A DNA stretch of 64,000 nt from Cyanidiococcus yangmingshanensis (lineage: Eukaryota; Rhodophyta; Bangiophyceae; Cyanidiales; Cyanidiaceae): the NCBI GenBank assembly GCA_013995675.1, contig VWRR01000004.1, positions 496,001-560,000 of the forward strand, written 5' to 3'. A program made the translations under genes and the position numbers. Below the pieces are notes generated by a model. It had not been told where the DNA came from. It made no database searches and saw only the letters and a program-made list of their open reading frames with translations. Shown piece by piece: positions 51,203 to 62,647 of this stretch; the first letter of the stretch is position 1, and the number at the start of each line of letters is the position of its first letter.

Positions 51203-53680
51203 TCAAGCCATGTTCGGTCGACGACCCGCGGCGTCGCCGCGGCGGTCCCGGCCGAGTCGCTGGGTACGCTCGACGAGCGAGCATTGTGCACCTTGCTGCT
51301 CGGCTGGGTTTTCCGTGAGGACCAGGAGTCTGCGAATGATGCGGCGGAGAGCTATACGGCAGACGCACGCTGCTCGTTGGTAGGGTCTATTATTTTTGGC
51401 TTCTTGCGGCGGGCGTTTTGAAAACGGTGACCGTGACGGGTAGGTGTTCGAGCTGGCGGGCTCGGGTCGCTGTCGACAGTGCCTACAACGAGGTTCCGAC
51501 TCGGCACTGTTGCACGTTCTTGGGTTGGAAAAGACCCGTTGCTTCAGTGTTGACTTGGTGGCGGCCTCGCGGTCGTGTGGTGCGGGTGTCGGAAAATGGA
51601 CATTGCACGCGTTGCGGTAGCAGCGAATGGGTTCACGAGCTTGCTGCGCGCTGCAACGACTTTGCAGCCACAGAGCGACGCATATGGCGTGGAAGGCGAC
51701 CCGTAGTCGTTGGCGTCCCTTGACCAGAGCCTGGCGACGAACGCTGGCAGGAACACTGGAACCGTGCCCGCCGGTCTCATCACGAGGACCAGACCGGTTT
51801 CGGTCCGGGGCAGAGGCAGTGTTCGCGGGCATAGTCCTCGCGCTAAGATCCCAGGACTTGGGCACATGTGGCCGGGCCGACTCGTACTCTACGGCGCCGT
51901 GGACACGGTAGTCGTGGCGCTTTCCCACGACGGGTGCATCGTTGACCGCGTTGCCTCGGCGTCCTACGTTCGAGCTCCTCGGCAAATTGTTCATCTCTGC
52001 TGATGACCTGTGTTTCATGTCGTCCGCACCGGCTATTTTGACCGAGGAAGCCACCAGAGAGCCAGTCTCTATTAAAGAGACTTTCTGGGGATCTTTCACG
52101 CAGCTTGCCCTCTGACACCTTGGGGATGCGCCCGATGCAGGTTGCGCATCTGGACAGCGCGGACACTCCATGTTCAGCGGCTGTGACGAGCAAGACCTCG
52201 TCGGTGTCTGCGGCCTCTCATCTAGCCACGAAGTGAATTCCGTGTTGGAGACAGAGCCTGAGACACACTCATTTTGCGCGCTGGCAGGTGCATGTTGCCT
52301 GACAGAGTTCCCGACGACGTTCGCAACCTGGTTTTCACCCAGGAGAGCACGAAGCTGGGCAGTCTGGGTTGATTCATGGTGCCAGAGCTCCCGTAGACAC
52401 CGAATATGCCCTGAAAGAAGCCTCCAGAGAGGACTCTTCTCGAGCAGGTCGGATTGGTCGAGTATTTGTTCGCGGAAGCTCGCGTCCGATTTGAATAACT
52501 GTACCAAATCTTCGTAAATCCGACCAAGTTGTTCCTGAAGTTGCTGCAGCAAAATAAGCTTGTCTTTGTACCGATCATGATGAGCTCCGGGAATCTTCGC
52601 TTGTGGAGTCGCGGTATGTTCTGCGATCTTATCCAGATCCGTCTCGATTGCCTGTTTGGGCACGATGGGGCTCGGAGAACGTCCATGTTGCCCCTGTTCC
52701 GACGCGAGGCGCCAGGAATCTTCCGAGCTGCAGTCTGAGAGACTTGGCACTGAATCCGACCTGCAGCACGCCAGTTGATCCTTGAAGCGGGTGGTCTCTG
52801 CCCAACAAGCGGGATCAGCCGGAGCCTGTATTCCGACCATTCGTTCTTCGCTGCGCCCGGGGCTATCCCTAGTCACGAACGCATCGTCGTCTTTCAAACA
52901 CCAACACTCGCTGGCGCGTCCATCTAGTGAGGTTCGCGGCCCCAAGCGATATTCGTGCTCGAAGGGTGCCGGATGATGAGAAACGGCGATTCCAGCCCAG
53001 TCATTTCGTTCAGATGGAGCCGGGGCGACTATCGAACCTCCCATGTGTATCTTGGGTTCAGATTCTGTAGGATCACAGCTGGCGTCCTGCACTTGTTTCA
53101 CACAGCACTTGTGAGCGCTCATGCTCCGAGCTCTACAAGGTGATCGGTCCGGGACACGCTCGTCCAGCTCTGCACAAGCGCGCGCAGGAATCGACTCGAG
53201 CTGCCGCAAAGCCACCGTATGCACTCGGTGTTGGGGTCTCCCCTCAAAGCCATTTTCGGTGCTAGCGACCTCAGTTGTGGTATGTTCCGGGTACTCGTAC
53301 CGCGGTGAGCTCGTGTCCATGATACTATAGCGGGTAGCAGGCGAGCTCCGTTCCCCAGGATCACCTATCGACATGAAAGTTTGCTCTCGTTCTGACGCTC
53401 CCGACAAACTCTGCCTCGTGGAGCGCCTTCCCGGTGAGACGCCGATTGTATCTCTCAAGCTATCATCCGTTTGGAGGGCAAGCGCGCCAGGCACCAAGCC
53501 GAGGTCGTCCTCTCCAGACGGCCCTGCCGCTGACGCCAGCGTTTTGTCCGCGTGCAGTTCATATTGAGCCCATCGCGAATCCAACAGCCGACGCCCTATC
53601 TGTACCAGTTCGGCTCTCGTTCGTGGCGTATACCTTGAGGGAGCACGCGGGTAACGTGGCTGCACCTCGGTGAGAGACAT
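51203..53680 (-). CDS. Large low-complexity protein with a central helical segment, unknown
   Basis: The frame is open for 931 codons from 53998. I prefer the Met at 53680 (MSLTEVQPRYPRAPSRYTPR), since the part before it reads like 5' UTR; that gives about 825 aa. The protein is mostly Ser/Arg/Pro-rich and apparently disordered. One well-defined helical or coiled-coil segment (DRYKDKLILLQQLQEQLGRI onward, about 100 residues) lies in the middle. The N-terminal TPRTRAELVQIGRRLLDSRW looks like a short conserved-type helix. No enzyme motif is seen. The last 250 codons overlap plus-strand open frames and could be a chance extension of the frame. I do not recognise it. Confidence 0.5.
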   Translation of the reverse strand: MSLTEVQPRYPRAPSRYTPRTRAELVQIGRRLLDSRWAQYELHADKTLASAAGPSGEDDLGLVPGALALQTDDSLRDTIGVSPGRRSTRQSLSGASEREQTFMSIGDPGERSSPATRYSIMDTSSPRYEYPEHTTTEVASTENGFEGRPQHRVHTVALRQLESIPARACAELDERVPDRSPCRARSMSAHKCCVKQVQDASCDPTESEPKIHMGGSIVAPAPSERNDWAGIAVSHHPAPFEHEYRLGPRTSLDGRASECWCLKDDDAFVTRDSPGRSEERMVGIQAPADPACWAETTRFKDQLACCRSDSVPSLSDCSSEDSWRLASEQGQHGRSPSPIVPKQAIETDLDKIAEHTATPQAKIPGAHHDRYKDKLILLQQLQEQLGRIYEDLVQLFKSDASFREQILDQSDLLEKSPLWRLLSGHIRCLRELWHHESTQTAQLRALLGENQVANVVGNSVRQHAPASAQNECVSGSVSNTEFTSWLDERPQTPTRSCSSQPLNMECPRCPDAQPASGASPRCQRASCVKDPQKVSLIETGSLVASSVKIAGADDMKHRSSAEMNNLPRSSNVGRRGNAVNDAPVVGKRHDYRVHGAVEYESARPHVPKSWDLSARTMPANTASAPDRNRSGPRDETGGHGSSVPASVRRQALVKGRQRLRVAFHAICVALWLQSRCSAQQAREPIRCYRNACNVHFPTPAPHDREAATKSTLKQRVFSNPRTCNSAESEPRCRHCRQRPEPASSNTYPSRSPFSKRPPQEAKNNRPYQRAACVCRIALRRIIRRLLVLTENPAEQQGAQCSLVERTQRLGRDRRGDAAGRRPNMA

Positions 53681-54350
53681 GGGCGACAGAACGCTTAGCT
53701 TCACGGCATCGCGCCGACGATTCGGGCATTCAAATGAGCCAAGAGAAGCGCGCACCTCGGTCGTCGGGAACGTCACGCGTGCCGTGACGCTGGAACGTGA
53801 CACGCGCACGTGACCAGCACATCGTCGTTTCGACGCGCGACCTGCCTGGATGCGCGCGTGCATGCACAGACACGCGGCCGCAGAAAACGAGCACGCCACG
53901 AACGAGAGTCGAACGGGTTGTGACTGTTCCGTTTGCGCGCCACGGATCATCGTATCGTCTAGGCGTTGCAGGCTGCTTGGCACTTGCATTGTTTTCAAGT
54001 TGGCTGCTTTCTTTTCGGGTGGATTTTTGTTGGCGTCGTTCAGTTCCTATCGCCTCTATTGCAGACCTGATCATTGCGTGCTGCTCTGGGGTATGAGTTT
54101 TACGTATCGTCTGCGGAGTCTCCAAGTCACACTCATATGCGACAGGGTTGTTGAAACAGTCAAACATGGCCAAGATGTGGGAGTGACGATCAAATAGTTT
54201 AGCATATCAAAGAGGGCTCTCTCTACGCAAGGGGACCAGGGCCAATCCGGAGGCAAAGAATAGCAAACAAAGCGTTATGCGAGCATGTAGCGCACCCATG
54301 CTCGATTCGGCTTTAAGCGTGGCAATTTTTCCATGAAGCTCATCCAGGGC
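53681..54350. other. Spacer between the large unknown protein and the WD40 gene
   Basis: Overlapping open frames occur on both strands, including the 5' continuation of the unknown gene's frame to 53998. No recognisable product. Probably 5' UTR/promoter of the unknown gene and 3' UTR of the WD40 gene. Confidence 0.4.
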
Positions 54351-55507
54351 TCAAGTCCGATGGTCACTTTTTCCACCGCCAAAACAAGAGCACAAGTTAG
54401 CACAAAACCCACCAGAACGCCTCTGGGTCTGTGCCTCGTTCGCGCGTTCTCGGTTCGCCCTACTGTCCTCCGCCTGAGACCGTGTCGCCGTGGGCGTACG
54501 ACGCGCTGCTGTGTTTGCAACGCCGCCGACTGCTTTGGGTTTGAAGACAACCACATGGCCATCCTCTGACCCTGCAGCAAAGGCAGACTCGGAGCTCGAG
54601 AACGCAACCGAAAAGACCCGGCCTCCTTGCTTCGTGTTGGTGATCACATGTTCCGAATAGTTTTTCTCCATATCATAAATACGCAAAGGCTTCTCACCGC
54701 TTGTGCCGCAGAGCAAGAATCGACCCGACACTGGCGCAAACTGCACGCAGTAAACGTGCTCAAACGTCTCGATCTTCTGCAAAAGCTCCCCTGTCAGCGG
54801 GTTCCAAAGACACACGGTGCGATCATTGGAGCCGGATGCCAAAATGTCCCGTTTGGGATGGAAATCGACACCCCAAACCCATCCGATATGATCCGTGAGC
54901 GTATGGATGCAGGTGCAGTCTTTCAGGTTCCAAACACGGACAGTCTCATCGCCTGATCCAGACGCGAGCAGCGTGTTATCGTGAGAAATCGCCAGCGAAT
55001 ACACATAACCTTCGTGTCCTACGAAACGACCAGTCTCTTCACCTGTTTTCAGATCGTGCTTGATAATATCACGTCCGACCGAGCCGGAGACGAGTGTGCT
55101 TCCATCCCTCGAGATGGCCAGAGAGAGCACGGCGTTCGACCCGTGCGAGTCTATCGTGCGCCGCAAGCGTGCAGAAAGACGCACTTCCTTCTGCGGTCCC
55201 GCCACGGTCTCCGTGTCGTAGACGTAGATTTTCCCGTCACCGCACGCGACGACGACCGGCATCCGAGGTCGGTGTCACCAGCGTGGCGTACACTTGACCA
55301 CCAAAGTCACCACGAATCTCGAGACGCGTTTCCCCAGGTCCCTGGATCGCTCACACGCACCGAACCATCATTGGAGCCCGTCAGCAGCGACCGCGCCGTA
55401 GGCGAGAACGACATACTCTGCACCCAGTTGGCGTGTTTGGTCACAAGCGTTTCCTCCAAAGGCAGGTCCTTCTCTATCGCCTCAGCGATGAGGGCTATGT
55501 CGCTCAT
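54351..55507 (-). CDS. WD40-repeat protein with Cys-rich C-terminal tail, two frame breaks
   Basis: Beta-propeller scaffold. Repeats seen: HANWVQSMSFSPTARSLLTG, HGSNAVLSLAISRDGSTLVS, HEGYVYSLAISHDNTLLASG, HIGWVWGVDFHPKRDILASG, FEHVYCVQFAPVSGRFLLCG and GRVFSVAFSSSESAFAAGSE, with ETVRVWNL and RTVCLWNP. That gives about seven blades. The C-terminus is basic, then GGFCANLCSCFGGGKSDHRT, a Cys cluster that could be lipid-modified or bind metal. The N-terminal part is split: frame changes in a G4 run at 55332-55335 and at CC 55264-55265 (plus-strand coordinates), each resolved by one surplus base. Between them the middle frame gives TRLEIRGDFGGQVYATLVTP, which fills the missing strand of a blade. 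The partner or pathway is unknown. Confidence 0.82.
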
Positions 55508-56758
55508 TCTGAATGTTTTTAGCGAATCAATTCAATAGTTATAGAAAAACGAGTTTCCAGAGCTATTGTTCGAAACGCGGTTTACCCGAGCGCGTAGGTC
55601 CTGTCGCCGAGGCGTTACGGCAGTGTGCACGCCAGCGAGCACATTCGAATGCGCATCATCGCGTCGTCGGCAGGCGTGGACGCTGGCCAATGAACCGGAG
55701 CGCGCCACGTTCGGACACGTATCGGCAGGTTGCTCGCGGCCCGTGTTCTCGAGGGCGCGGAATCCCGCTGCCCGCGTTCGATGCGCCATGCACACAAATG
55801 TGGCGCCGACAGAGGCGATGCCGCAAAGGCCCTGTCACGCGCCATCGCCTGTCACGCATCGCTAGCGCGGGTCTGCGATCGCTCGACGGCTGATTCGTGC
55901 CGGCGACACTGCACGGGTTCTGGTGCACCTGGACGGCCGCGGTATCCACCTAAGCCTGCCTCGCCGTGTACGCAGCGGCCGGCCCGTAGCCAAGTTCATG
56001 GGCGATAGGGGTCCAGCGGCCGTAAACGATCGTTCGCATGAATCCAGTAGGCAATAGTGACTCGTGCTTGGGATAAGAAAAAGGGGGGAATCACGCGGGA
56101 CCTGATAGCCAAGCGCGTACACAATGGCGCCTCATGCACAGTGGTTTTCAGCCTCGTGCAAGTGAGATGCGCCTTCGAGGCACTGCCCTTGAGAGGTGCA
56201 CCCGAACGTGGCCAGTCCGCAGCGCTTGCGACTGTTTCGTAAATGGGAATTGCATCAAGCCCGATTCGCGTTGACCATTTTTGGTGCAAGGAATATACAT
56301 TCATGCGCTGTGACTTGGAAGATCGTACATGCACAGCTGCTTTTCCATATCGCCCGCAAGGAGCGCGAATCAGACCTGAGTATCTCTGCCTCTGCCTATG
56401 CCTATGCCTCTGCCTATGCCTATGCCATGCCCCGTGGCGCGTGCGCATGCCAACCGATGGGCCGGCGTCCCAGCCGCTCGATCTCGGGCCAGCCAGCCGA
56501 TTCCTCGGACGAGTTCAACTCGAACGCCCTCGTTTCGTCTCGGTCGACCTGCTCAGTACCGTCGTCGCCGATGCGCTCCTGATTATGTGGTCCAACTCGA
56601 AAAGATGACCACACGTACCTCGTTCCGCAACGAAAGGCTGACCAACTGAACGCATCGCTTTCTCAAAGCTCAAGTCGGTGTCGTTCGCCGTTACGATTCA
56701 CGGCTCGCAGCCAGCAGGCACAACGCTTTTTTCCTAACGCCTAGCCACAGAGAAGATC
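55508..56758. other. 1.25-kb GC-rich intergenic region
   Basis: Between divergent WD40 and PPCDC genes. Many overlapping open frames of 60-150 codons on both strands, typical of GC-rich noncoding DNA; none recognised. Contains a hexanucleotide repeat at 56387-56426. Confidence 0.45.
56387..56426 (+). repeat. Hexanucleotide microsatellite (TGCCTA/TGCCTC)
   Basis: About six and a half units of TGCCTM in tandem, with the variable last base alternating between C and A in the order C, A, A, C, A, A. It gives a Tyr/Ala/Ser or Arg/His repeat when translated, but no gene is supported here. Confidence 0.85.
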
Positions 56759-57481
56759 ATGACTTCACCAGCGCTGGTTGGAGACACCAATAGCGCGCGC
56801 GTTCTGACCGAGGACGTCACACGTTCCGCGCTGAACGGACAGACCGTTGCCGTTGGCGTCACTGGCTCTGTCGCCGCTATTCGGGTCCCGGAGCTGGTGG
56901 CGGGCCTCCAAGCACGCGGCGCTGAAACGCTACTGGTGGCGACAGGGAACGGCTTGCGGTTTCTCGGTCAAGTCGTACTACCGACTACCTGGTCGATGCA
57001 GCGTGCACCGACCGAGGAACTGGTTGGTTTCTTCGGCGCGCGCGGAGTCCGTTTATACACTGACGACGATGAATGGCAAAGCTGGAGGCGACTTGGTGAT
57101 CCGGTGTTACACATAGAGATTCGGCGACAGGCCAATGTGTTGTTAATTGCGCCAGCGTCGGCGAACTCGTTGGCTAAACTTGCTCATGGTCTTTGCGATA
57201 ACTTGCTTCTTTCTGTGGCTCGAGCGTGGGATCTCGGCGAGAAACCACTGCTGGTCGCACCGGCGATGAACACGGCCATGTGGACGCATCCGGTGACTGC
57301 AGAGCACCTGCAGATGCTGGCGAACCGCGGCGTTCAAGTGGTCGAGCCAGTTGTGAAACCACTCGCGTGTGGCGAAACCGGAATGGGTGCTATGGCCAGC
57401 GTCGATGCACTGATCAGGGCCGTCGAAGCCCAGATTGGGGCCAGGTCACCCGTTAAGACGGATCATGAGCCGACGCACTAG
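56759..57481 (+). CDS. PPCDC: Phosphopantothenoylcysteine decarboxylase (HAL3-like)
   Basis: FMN-dependent enzyme of coenzyme A synthesis that decarboxylates phosphopantothenoylcysteine. A 240-aa homo-oligomeric flavoprotein type. Seen: VAVGVTGSVAAIRVPELVAG (flavin-binding start), catalytic His in VLHIEIRRQANVLLIAPASA, SLAKLAHGLCDNLLLSVARA, the substrate-binding PAMNTAMWTHPVTAEHL with the essential Asn, and the catalytic Cys flap ACGETGMGAMASV. All three catalytic residues (His, Asn, Cys) are present, so it is an active decarboxylase rather than a regulatory HAL3 relative. There is no fused synthetase (CoaB) domain, as usual in eukaryotes. ATG start, short N-terminal extension of about 28 residues. 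Confidence 0.94.
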   Translation: MTSPALVGDTNSARVLTEDVTRSALNGQTVAVGVTGSVAAIRVPELVAGLQARGAETLLVATGNGLRFLGQVVLPTTWSMQRAPTEELVGFFGARGVRLYTDDDEWQSWRRLGDPVLHIEIRRQANVLLIAPASANSLAKLAHGLCDNLLLSVARAWDLGEKPLLVAPAMNTAMWTHPVTAEHLQMLANRGVQVVEPVVKPLACGETGMGAMASVDALIRAVEAQIGARSPVKTDHEPTH

Positions 57482-57612
57482 CTGTCGATCATACAGTTGA
57501 AATTCGCGGATACCGAGCATGACGCTACGCGGAGAGATGGATTCGATGCAGTGTTCGCGCTCTCCAGCGGGTGCGTCTTCGAGCTCGGATCATGGCGAGG
57601 TTGCCCGAGAGA

Positions 57613-60600
57613 TCAGCGCCTGGTGCTGGCGGGGCCCTCCAGTTCAGCGAGTCGTGCACGGAAGCTCTCTAGCTCTGCAGCAAGACGGTCGCGTTCGCGA
57701 CGCAGGTTGGTATTCTCCTCTTGACGCGAATGTGGTGGTGGATACGCTGCCTCAGATTGTGATGTCCGCCGAGCTTGGTGTTTTCCTCTTCCAGGCGCTC
57801 ATATTCATGCTGTAGCTGCTCGAGCTCGTTTTGGAGTCGCACCAGCGATTCCTTTTCTTGTGAGAGTGCCGCAGTCGTCTGAGCATGTGCTCGTTGCAGC
57901 GCTGCGAGTTGGCGCTCAGCTTGACGCAAGGCTTCACCAGATTGACGATTTTCAGCAGTGAGACGCTGCTTATCTCGCTCGAGCAGCACCAGGCGATTTT
58001 CGAGCTGACAGCGATTTCGCTCAGCTTGCTCGGTCTGTTGCTGGTAGGCTTGCATCTGCTCACGCAGGCATGAGATCTCCCTCTGGGCATCAGCCTGAGC
58101 ATCGTAGCGCATGCGGGCCTCGCTTTCTGCGGCCTCAAGGCGTTGCTGAAGTGCCTCCAATTCTCGGGCGCGTTGTCGCCGCTGTTGCTCCCAGTCCAAA
58201 GCCAGCGTCTTGAACTGCTGCTCTTGCTCTCGGAGCCGGTTGAGATCGTCGTGCTCGCCTCGATATTGGGCGAGACTTTCCAGCAAGAGTTCCATCTCCT
58301 GGCGCAGCCTGGCAATCTCCACATGGGACTGGGCAATCTGGCGGTCGCGAGCTTTAACTTGCTCCGCCTGCTCTTGCAGAAGCTGTTTGCGCTCCAGCTC
58401 AGCCTTAGCCATGCTTTCATTCAGCGCGAGTTGCGCTCGCGTCAGCGCCGAGTGTTTGCGCTCCAGCTCCTGAATTAGTTCACCGATGCGGGCAGCGGCC
58501 TCGGCAGATGCTTCCTCGTTGCGGAGACGAGCTTGCTCGAGCGCTCGCTCCGACGCAGCGATGCGGTCCGTGCATTCATCTCGCTCGTGCTCTAGGTCGG
58601 CGACGCGACGCTCAAGTGCTGTACGCTCCTGCTGTTGCATATGCACATCATGCTGAGCGGCTTGGAGCGCTTCCCGCAGACTCTGCTCGCACGCTCTGCA
58701 CTCAGCCAGCTGTTTTCGGGCGGTCTGATGCTCTGCATCCAATCTTTCGTACTCGCTTTGCATGGTGGCCAGCTTTTCTCGTTGCTGGAGCTGTTTTGCT
58801 TCTGCGTCGGCCACTTTTCGTAGCGCATCTTGGAGCTGCTCGTCGTGACTAGCTGCTTGCTGGGATTGTTTTTCGTGCAGCGCCTGGACAGCAGCGCTGG
58901 TTTCCGCTAATTTTGCTTCCAGGTCATGAATTCGTCGCTGCATTTCGGCCGATTCTCGCTGAGCCTCGTCGTAGCGGTCGCGATGGTAGTCGGCTTCGGA
59001 CTGGGTTTGGTCCAGTTGGTCCTGTAGCACACCGTTGCGCTCTAGTTGAGATTCGAGCTCCGTCCTCATGCCGGCGAGACGGCTTTCGAGTTCCGTTAGC
59101 TCGGCGCTGTGCGCGGCAGCCATGGTTTGTATTCGCTCCTGCGCTTCTTGGCGAATTCGCTGGCCATCCTTGTCCAGCTGGTCCAGTCGTTCCTCGAGCC
59201 GGATGCATTGTTGCTCGAGAGCATCTTTTTCATTTTGCTCCGTTCGGAGACGTGCCTGGGTGTCTCCGATCTGGGCGCGCAGTCGTTCACACTCTTGCTC
59301 GAGCGCGGTGGCATCGCATTCGAGGCTTTGGCAGCGCTCTCGAGCTTCACGCAACTCGTCGCTGAGAATCAGTATTTTCTGTTCGCTTCCAGTATGCTCG
59401 TCCTGTTGAAGCTGGAGCGTAGAGAGCGCTGTTTCGAGCTCGCTGCAGGCAGTGCGTTTCGCCTCATATGCGCGTTCGAGCTCTGTTGTCCTGGACCGTA
59501 GCGATTCGAGCTCCCGCTCGGCGTGTTCAGTTCGCAAGAGTGCTTGACGACATTCAGAGCGAGCCTCCTCGAGCTGCTGTTCGAATCGCTCCTTCTCGCG
59601 CCATTTGTACAGCTCCAGAGCGATGAATCGATTATGTGTTTTTTCTGCCTGATCGAGCGGCTCAAGTTCTGCATTCAGTAATTCATCTAGTCGTTTTTGA
59701 AGCGTTGACTTCTCCTCCAAGCAAGCGTGGTAAGCCACTCGAAGTTGCTCGACAAAACGCTCCGCCCGAGCGAGGACGGATTCGCCCTTGTCTCGCGGTA
59801 CAAGTGCCTCCAGCATTCGTACCTGTTGCTGCAACCGCATATTTTCGGCAGCATAATGCGTGACCTCCGGATGATGTTCCACTTGTTCTCTAAGGATTTC
59901 GATCTCTTTGAGCAGCTCTTGCAACTCGGGATCAATGCCGCGACCGCCACGAGCTCGTTCTAAAGCGGCGTCTCGCAGCCGGAGAATCATTTTGCTCTGT
60001 TGTAGAGCTTTGTCTCGCTTGCGACAGGCGGCCCCGAGAGCCTCACTATGCTGCTCAAGGGCCTGTTTTTCATCCTGGTAGTGTCGGACTCGATCCAGTG
60101 CCTCGCAGAGCAAGCGCTCTAGTTCGTTGATTCTCTGCAAATGCATCTTTTCCGAAGCAAAATCCTGCAAAGGCCGTTCGGCAACACGCTGGTCGACTTG
60201 GGCAAGGTCGGTATCAGGTGAGATTCCCGCGACTGCCAAAAGATGGCGCAGGCGGCTTACTTCCGTCTGCAGTGCCGCGATATTATTGCTCGAGAGATGC
60301 TCATTCACGATTGCTTTGTTCTTAATGTATTTCGCTCTTTGAGCGAACTTCAACGTACTCAGCGTCTCCGCAAAGTTCTGTTCACTTGGAGAAACTGTTG
60401 CAACCATGGTGGTTTTCGTGTTACCACCTAATGAGTCTTTCAGCAGGAAAGTTAGCTTCGAATCGCGATAGTGAATATGGCGTTCCTTACCATTGGCGAT
60501 ATCTACCAGAGCATTGATCACATTTCCCAGTGCAGACAGCGATTTGTTGATGTTGCCAGCCTCTCGCAACGTTTGGCCTGAAGTTCGTGCAAGCTTCTGC

Positions 60601-61484
60601 CGTTCGCTGCCTGCGAGATCAACGAGATTGAGGCGGGAGCGCCGGCGGGTCGTCACCTGGTCTTCGTTGATCGTCTCGCTCTCAATGACCATGATGAAAA
60701 CCGAATGAGACCGAGAGGATTCACGGTTCATTGAAGTGCTCCCGATGTGACGGTTCGCAAGACCACGCTCGAGGACGCGTAGACACTCCTCTGCATTTGG
60801 CACGATTTCCTCCGACAGACCTTCCACGGACACGCCGTTTCGAAAATCTTCTCTGATAGCCAAGTTGCTCGACAATGGATCCAGTAAATCAGTGACAACC
60901 TCATTGTACACCTCGAGATAGGAGCAGCGGACGAGATAGCGCGTTGCGGAGCGCTCCCGCTCGCGTCTCGCAATCTGCGCGAACATGTATTCAAACATTC
61001 GCGGCATGAGCCCACGTCCGTCCCTTCCATCTGGGTTTGGATCTGAACACACTTCACCTTGCATGGTGTATGTCTTGCCACTGCCAGTCTGGCCATAGGC
61101 AAAAATCGTGCCATTGTATCCATCGAGACAGCTCTCGGCTATCGGGCGGCCAACGAGGTAAAATATCTGCGCCTGGTCAACTTCAGGTGACGCTATATAG
61201 TCGTACGTGAACCTACGAAGATCAGCAGATGTTCCTATTAAAACTGAGTTGTGTTCAGGGTCAAGCTCCAAACAGGTTCTCTGGGAACGTTCTCGCTCCG
61301 GAGGCGTCAGCGGGCGGACTCGCAGCACCACCCGAATGGCGTCACTCGCGCCGTCGGCCTTTCTTGAATACGAAGCAGCATCGCTTGACCATCGATCCTT
61401 ATTTCCAGTGTTTTCAGGAACCTCACGGTCTTCATTCGACAAGACCAGGGATCTATCCGGTTGATTCTCCTTGTCGTCGGTCAT
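57613..61484 (-). CDS. Kinesin-12 family motor, tail continuing past a frame break
   Basis: N-terminal plus-end motor related to KIF15 and plant PAKRP/POK kinesins. I take MTDDKENQPDRS at 61484 as the start, though the frame is open to an ATG at 61694. Motor: AIRVVLRVRPLTPPERE, P-loop AYGQTGSGKTYTMQG, switch I NRESSRSHSVF, switch II LVDLAGSERQKL, then FAQRAKYIKNKAIVNEHLSS, the neck sequence typical of kinesin-12. The remaining roughly 850 residues are nearly continuous coiled coil. The motor frame stops at 57669, but coiled coil resumes in another frame (EENTNLRRERDRLAAELESF) to a stop at 57613-57615. The join needs a net two-base (or minus one) shift between about 57735 and 57790. Role: probably spindle organisation. 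Confidence 0.9.
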
Positions 61485-62647
61485 AGACAAGCGAGCTAGC
61501 AAACAGGAAAGCCAGTGGCAATTTGAATTCGACGGGGCGCGCGGCGCCACAAGACCGGCCGCTCGCGTCGCCATCGTTTCGCTCATCCGGGCGAATGATC
61601 CGCGCGCCGTCGCTTGCGCGATGGATTCGCTCCGGCATCGGCACGCCGTCTTCATTCGCTGATCCTTTGGCATGTTCTTGGTGCTCCAGTGCATTCCCTT
61701 GAGACTTCATATTTGGCATGAATCGGTTGGGTTCCGAACACGTGATGTTGACCACTGCTTTGAGGAGGCACATGCACCGTTTTTCTGTTCCGTTTCGTGG
61801 TCTTTAGCGGTGGCCTCATGTCCACTGATCTGGAATCGTCTGCGATATAGGTGGTAATGCGCCTGATAACACCGCATACGCTCGCGTCTGTGAACCATTC
61901 TTCACCGAGTCTGGATTGAAGCATGGGGTAGGTAGAGTGAGTGATGCGTGATTCATTCACTTCGGTGGCCGCACGCATCGGGAGACGCTCCGCTTGCTCG
62001 GACGATGTGGGCGGCCGGAAGCGACGCTCGAATGCGGACTCGGCCACACACAAGCCAGACACCATGGTATAGACACGCATCGGAGTGATTTGGGACTCCT
62101 AAACAGGGGCACGCAAACGCATATATCGGTTGGGAAATGTCGGGCTATGTGAATGTGGCGCGAGCAGGGACGAAAGCGCTGTATCATGGGCGGTGGCGCG
62201 TCTCCGGCCTAGAGCCCGGTGACTGCTCGCTATGAGCCGATGATATCGCGATGCTGTACGGCCTCTGAAACGCTGATCAGACCGACATAGCCTGGGCTCT
62301 GAATTGAGTTCGAATGGTTCCGGAGCTGGCCGGGCGAGCGCTCCTCGTTTCCATCGCTTAGAATCGCATCTGTTGGTCCTCGAGCGCTTCGGTGTAGACG
62401 TCGCATCCATGACTCTGACCGGGACGATATGCTTGCATGGAGCATGGACTGTAAAAACCATCAAGATATCGGTTTGAGGGTTGAGTCTCGCTCCAAGCGC
62501 ATGCGATTCATCTGCCGTGGCTAGTTCTGACTCGGCTATATCAGTGGTGGCCTTGTTCTGGCGCCGCCGTCATTGTCGACCGGTTGCAGCGTTTTTTAGA
62601 TCGAAAACAACGATCCTCTTGGTGTTTCGTCCCCTGTGCGTGGCCTC
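61485..62647. other. 1.2-kb intergenic region with unrecognised minus-strand frames
   Basis: A minus-strand ATG frame at 61652-62080 (142 codons) contains protein-like YPMLQSRLGEEWFTDASVCG. Another piece at 62230-62445 contains DAILSDGNEERSPGQLRNHS. Neither matches a family I can name, and they are in different frames. The kinesin and two-TM gene promoters should also lie here. Confidence 0.3.

Noticed and set aside
51203-51950. Downstream quarter of the 931-codon minus-strand frame as functional protein
   Set aside because: Arg/Pro/Cys-rich and equally open on the plus strand. It may be real C-terminal sequence, but nothing in it supports a domain, so only the long frame was reported at moderate confidence.
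56387-56426. Coding repeat (His/Arg-rich frame on the minus strand)
   Set aside because: The surrounding frame is GC-driven, overlaps plus-strand frames and has no recognisable domain. It is reported only as a microsatellite.
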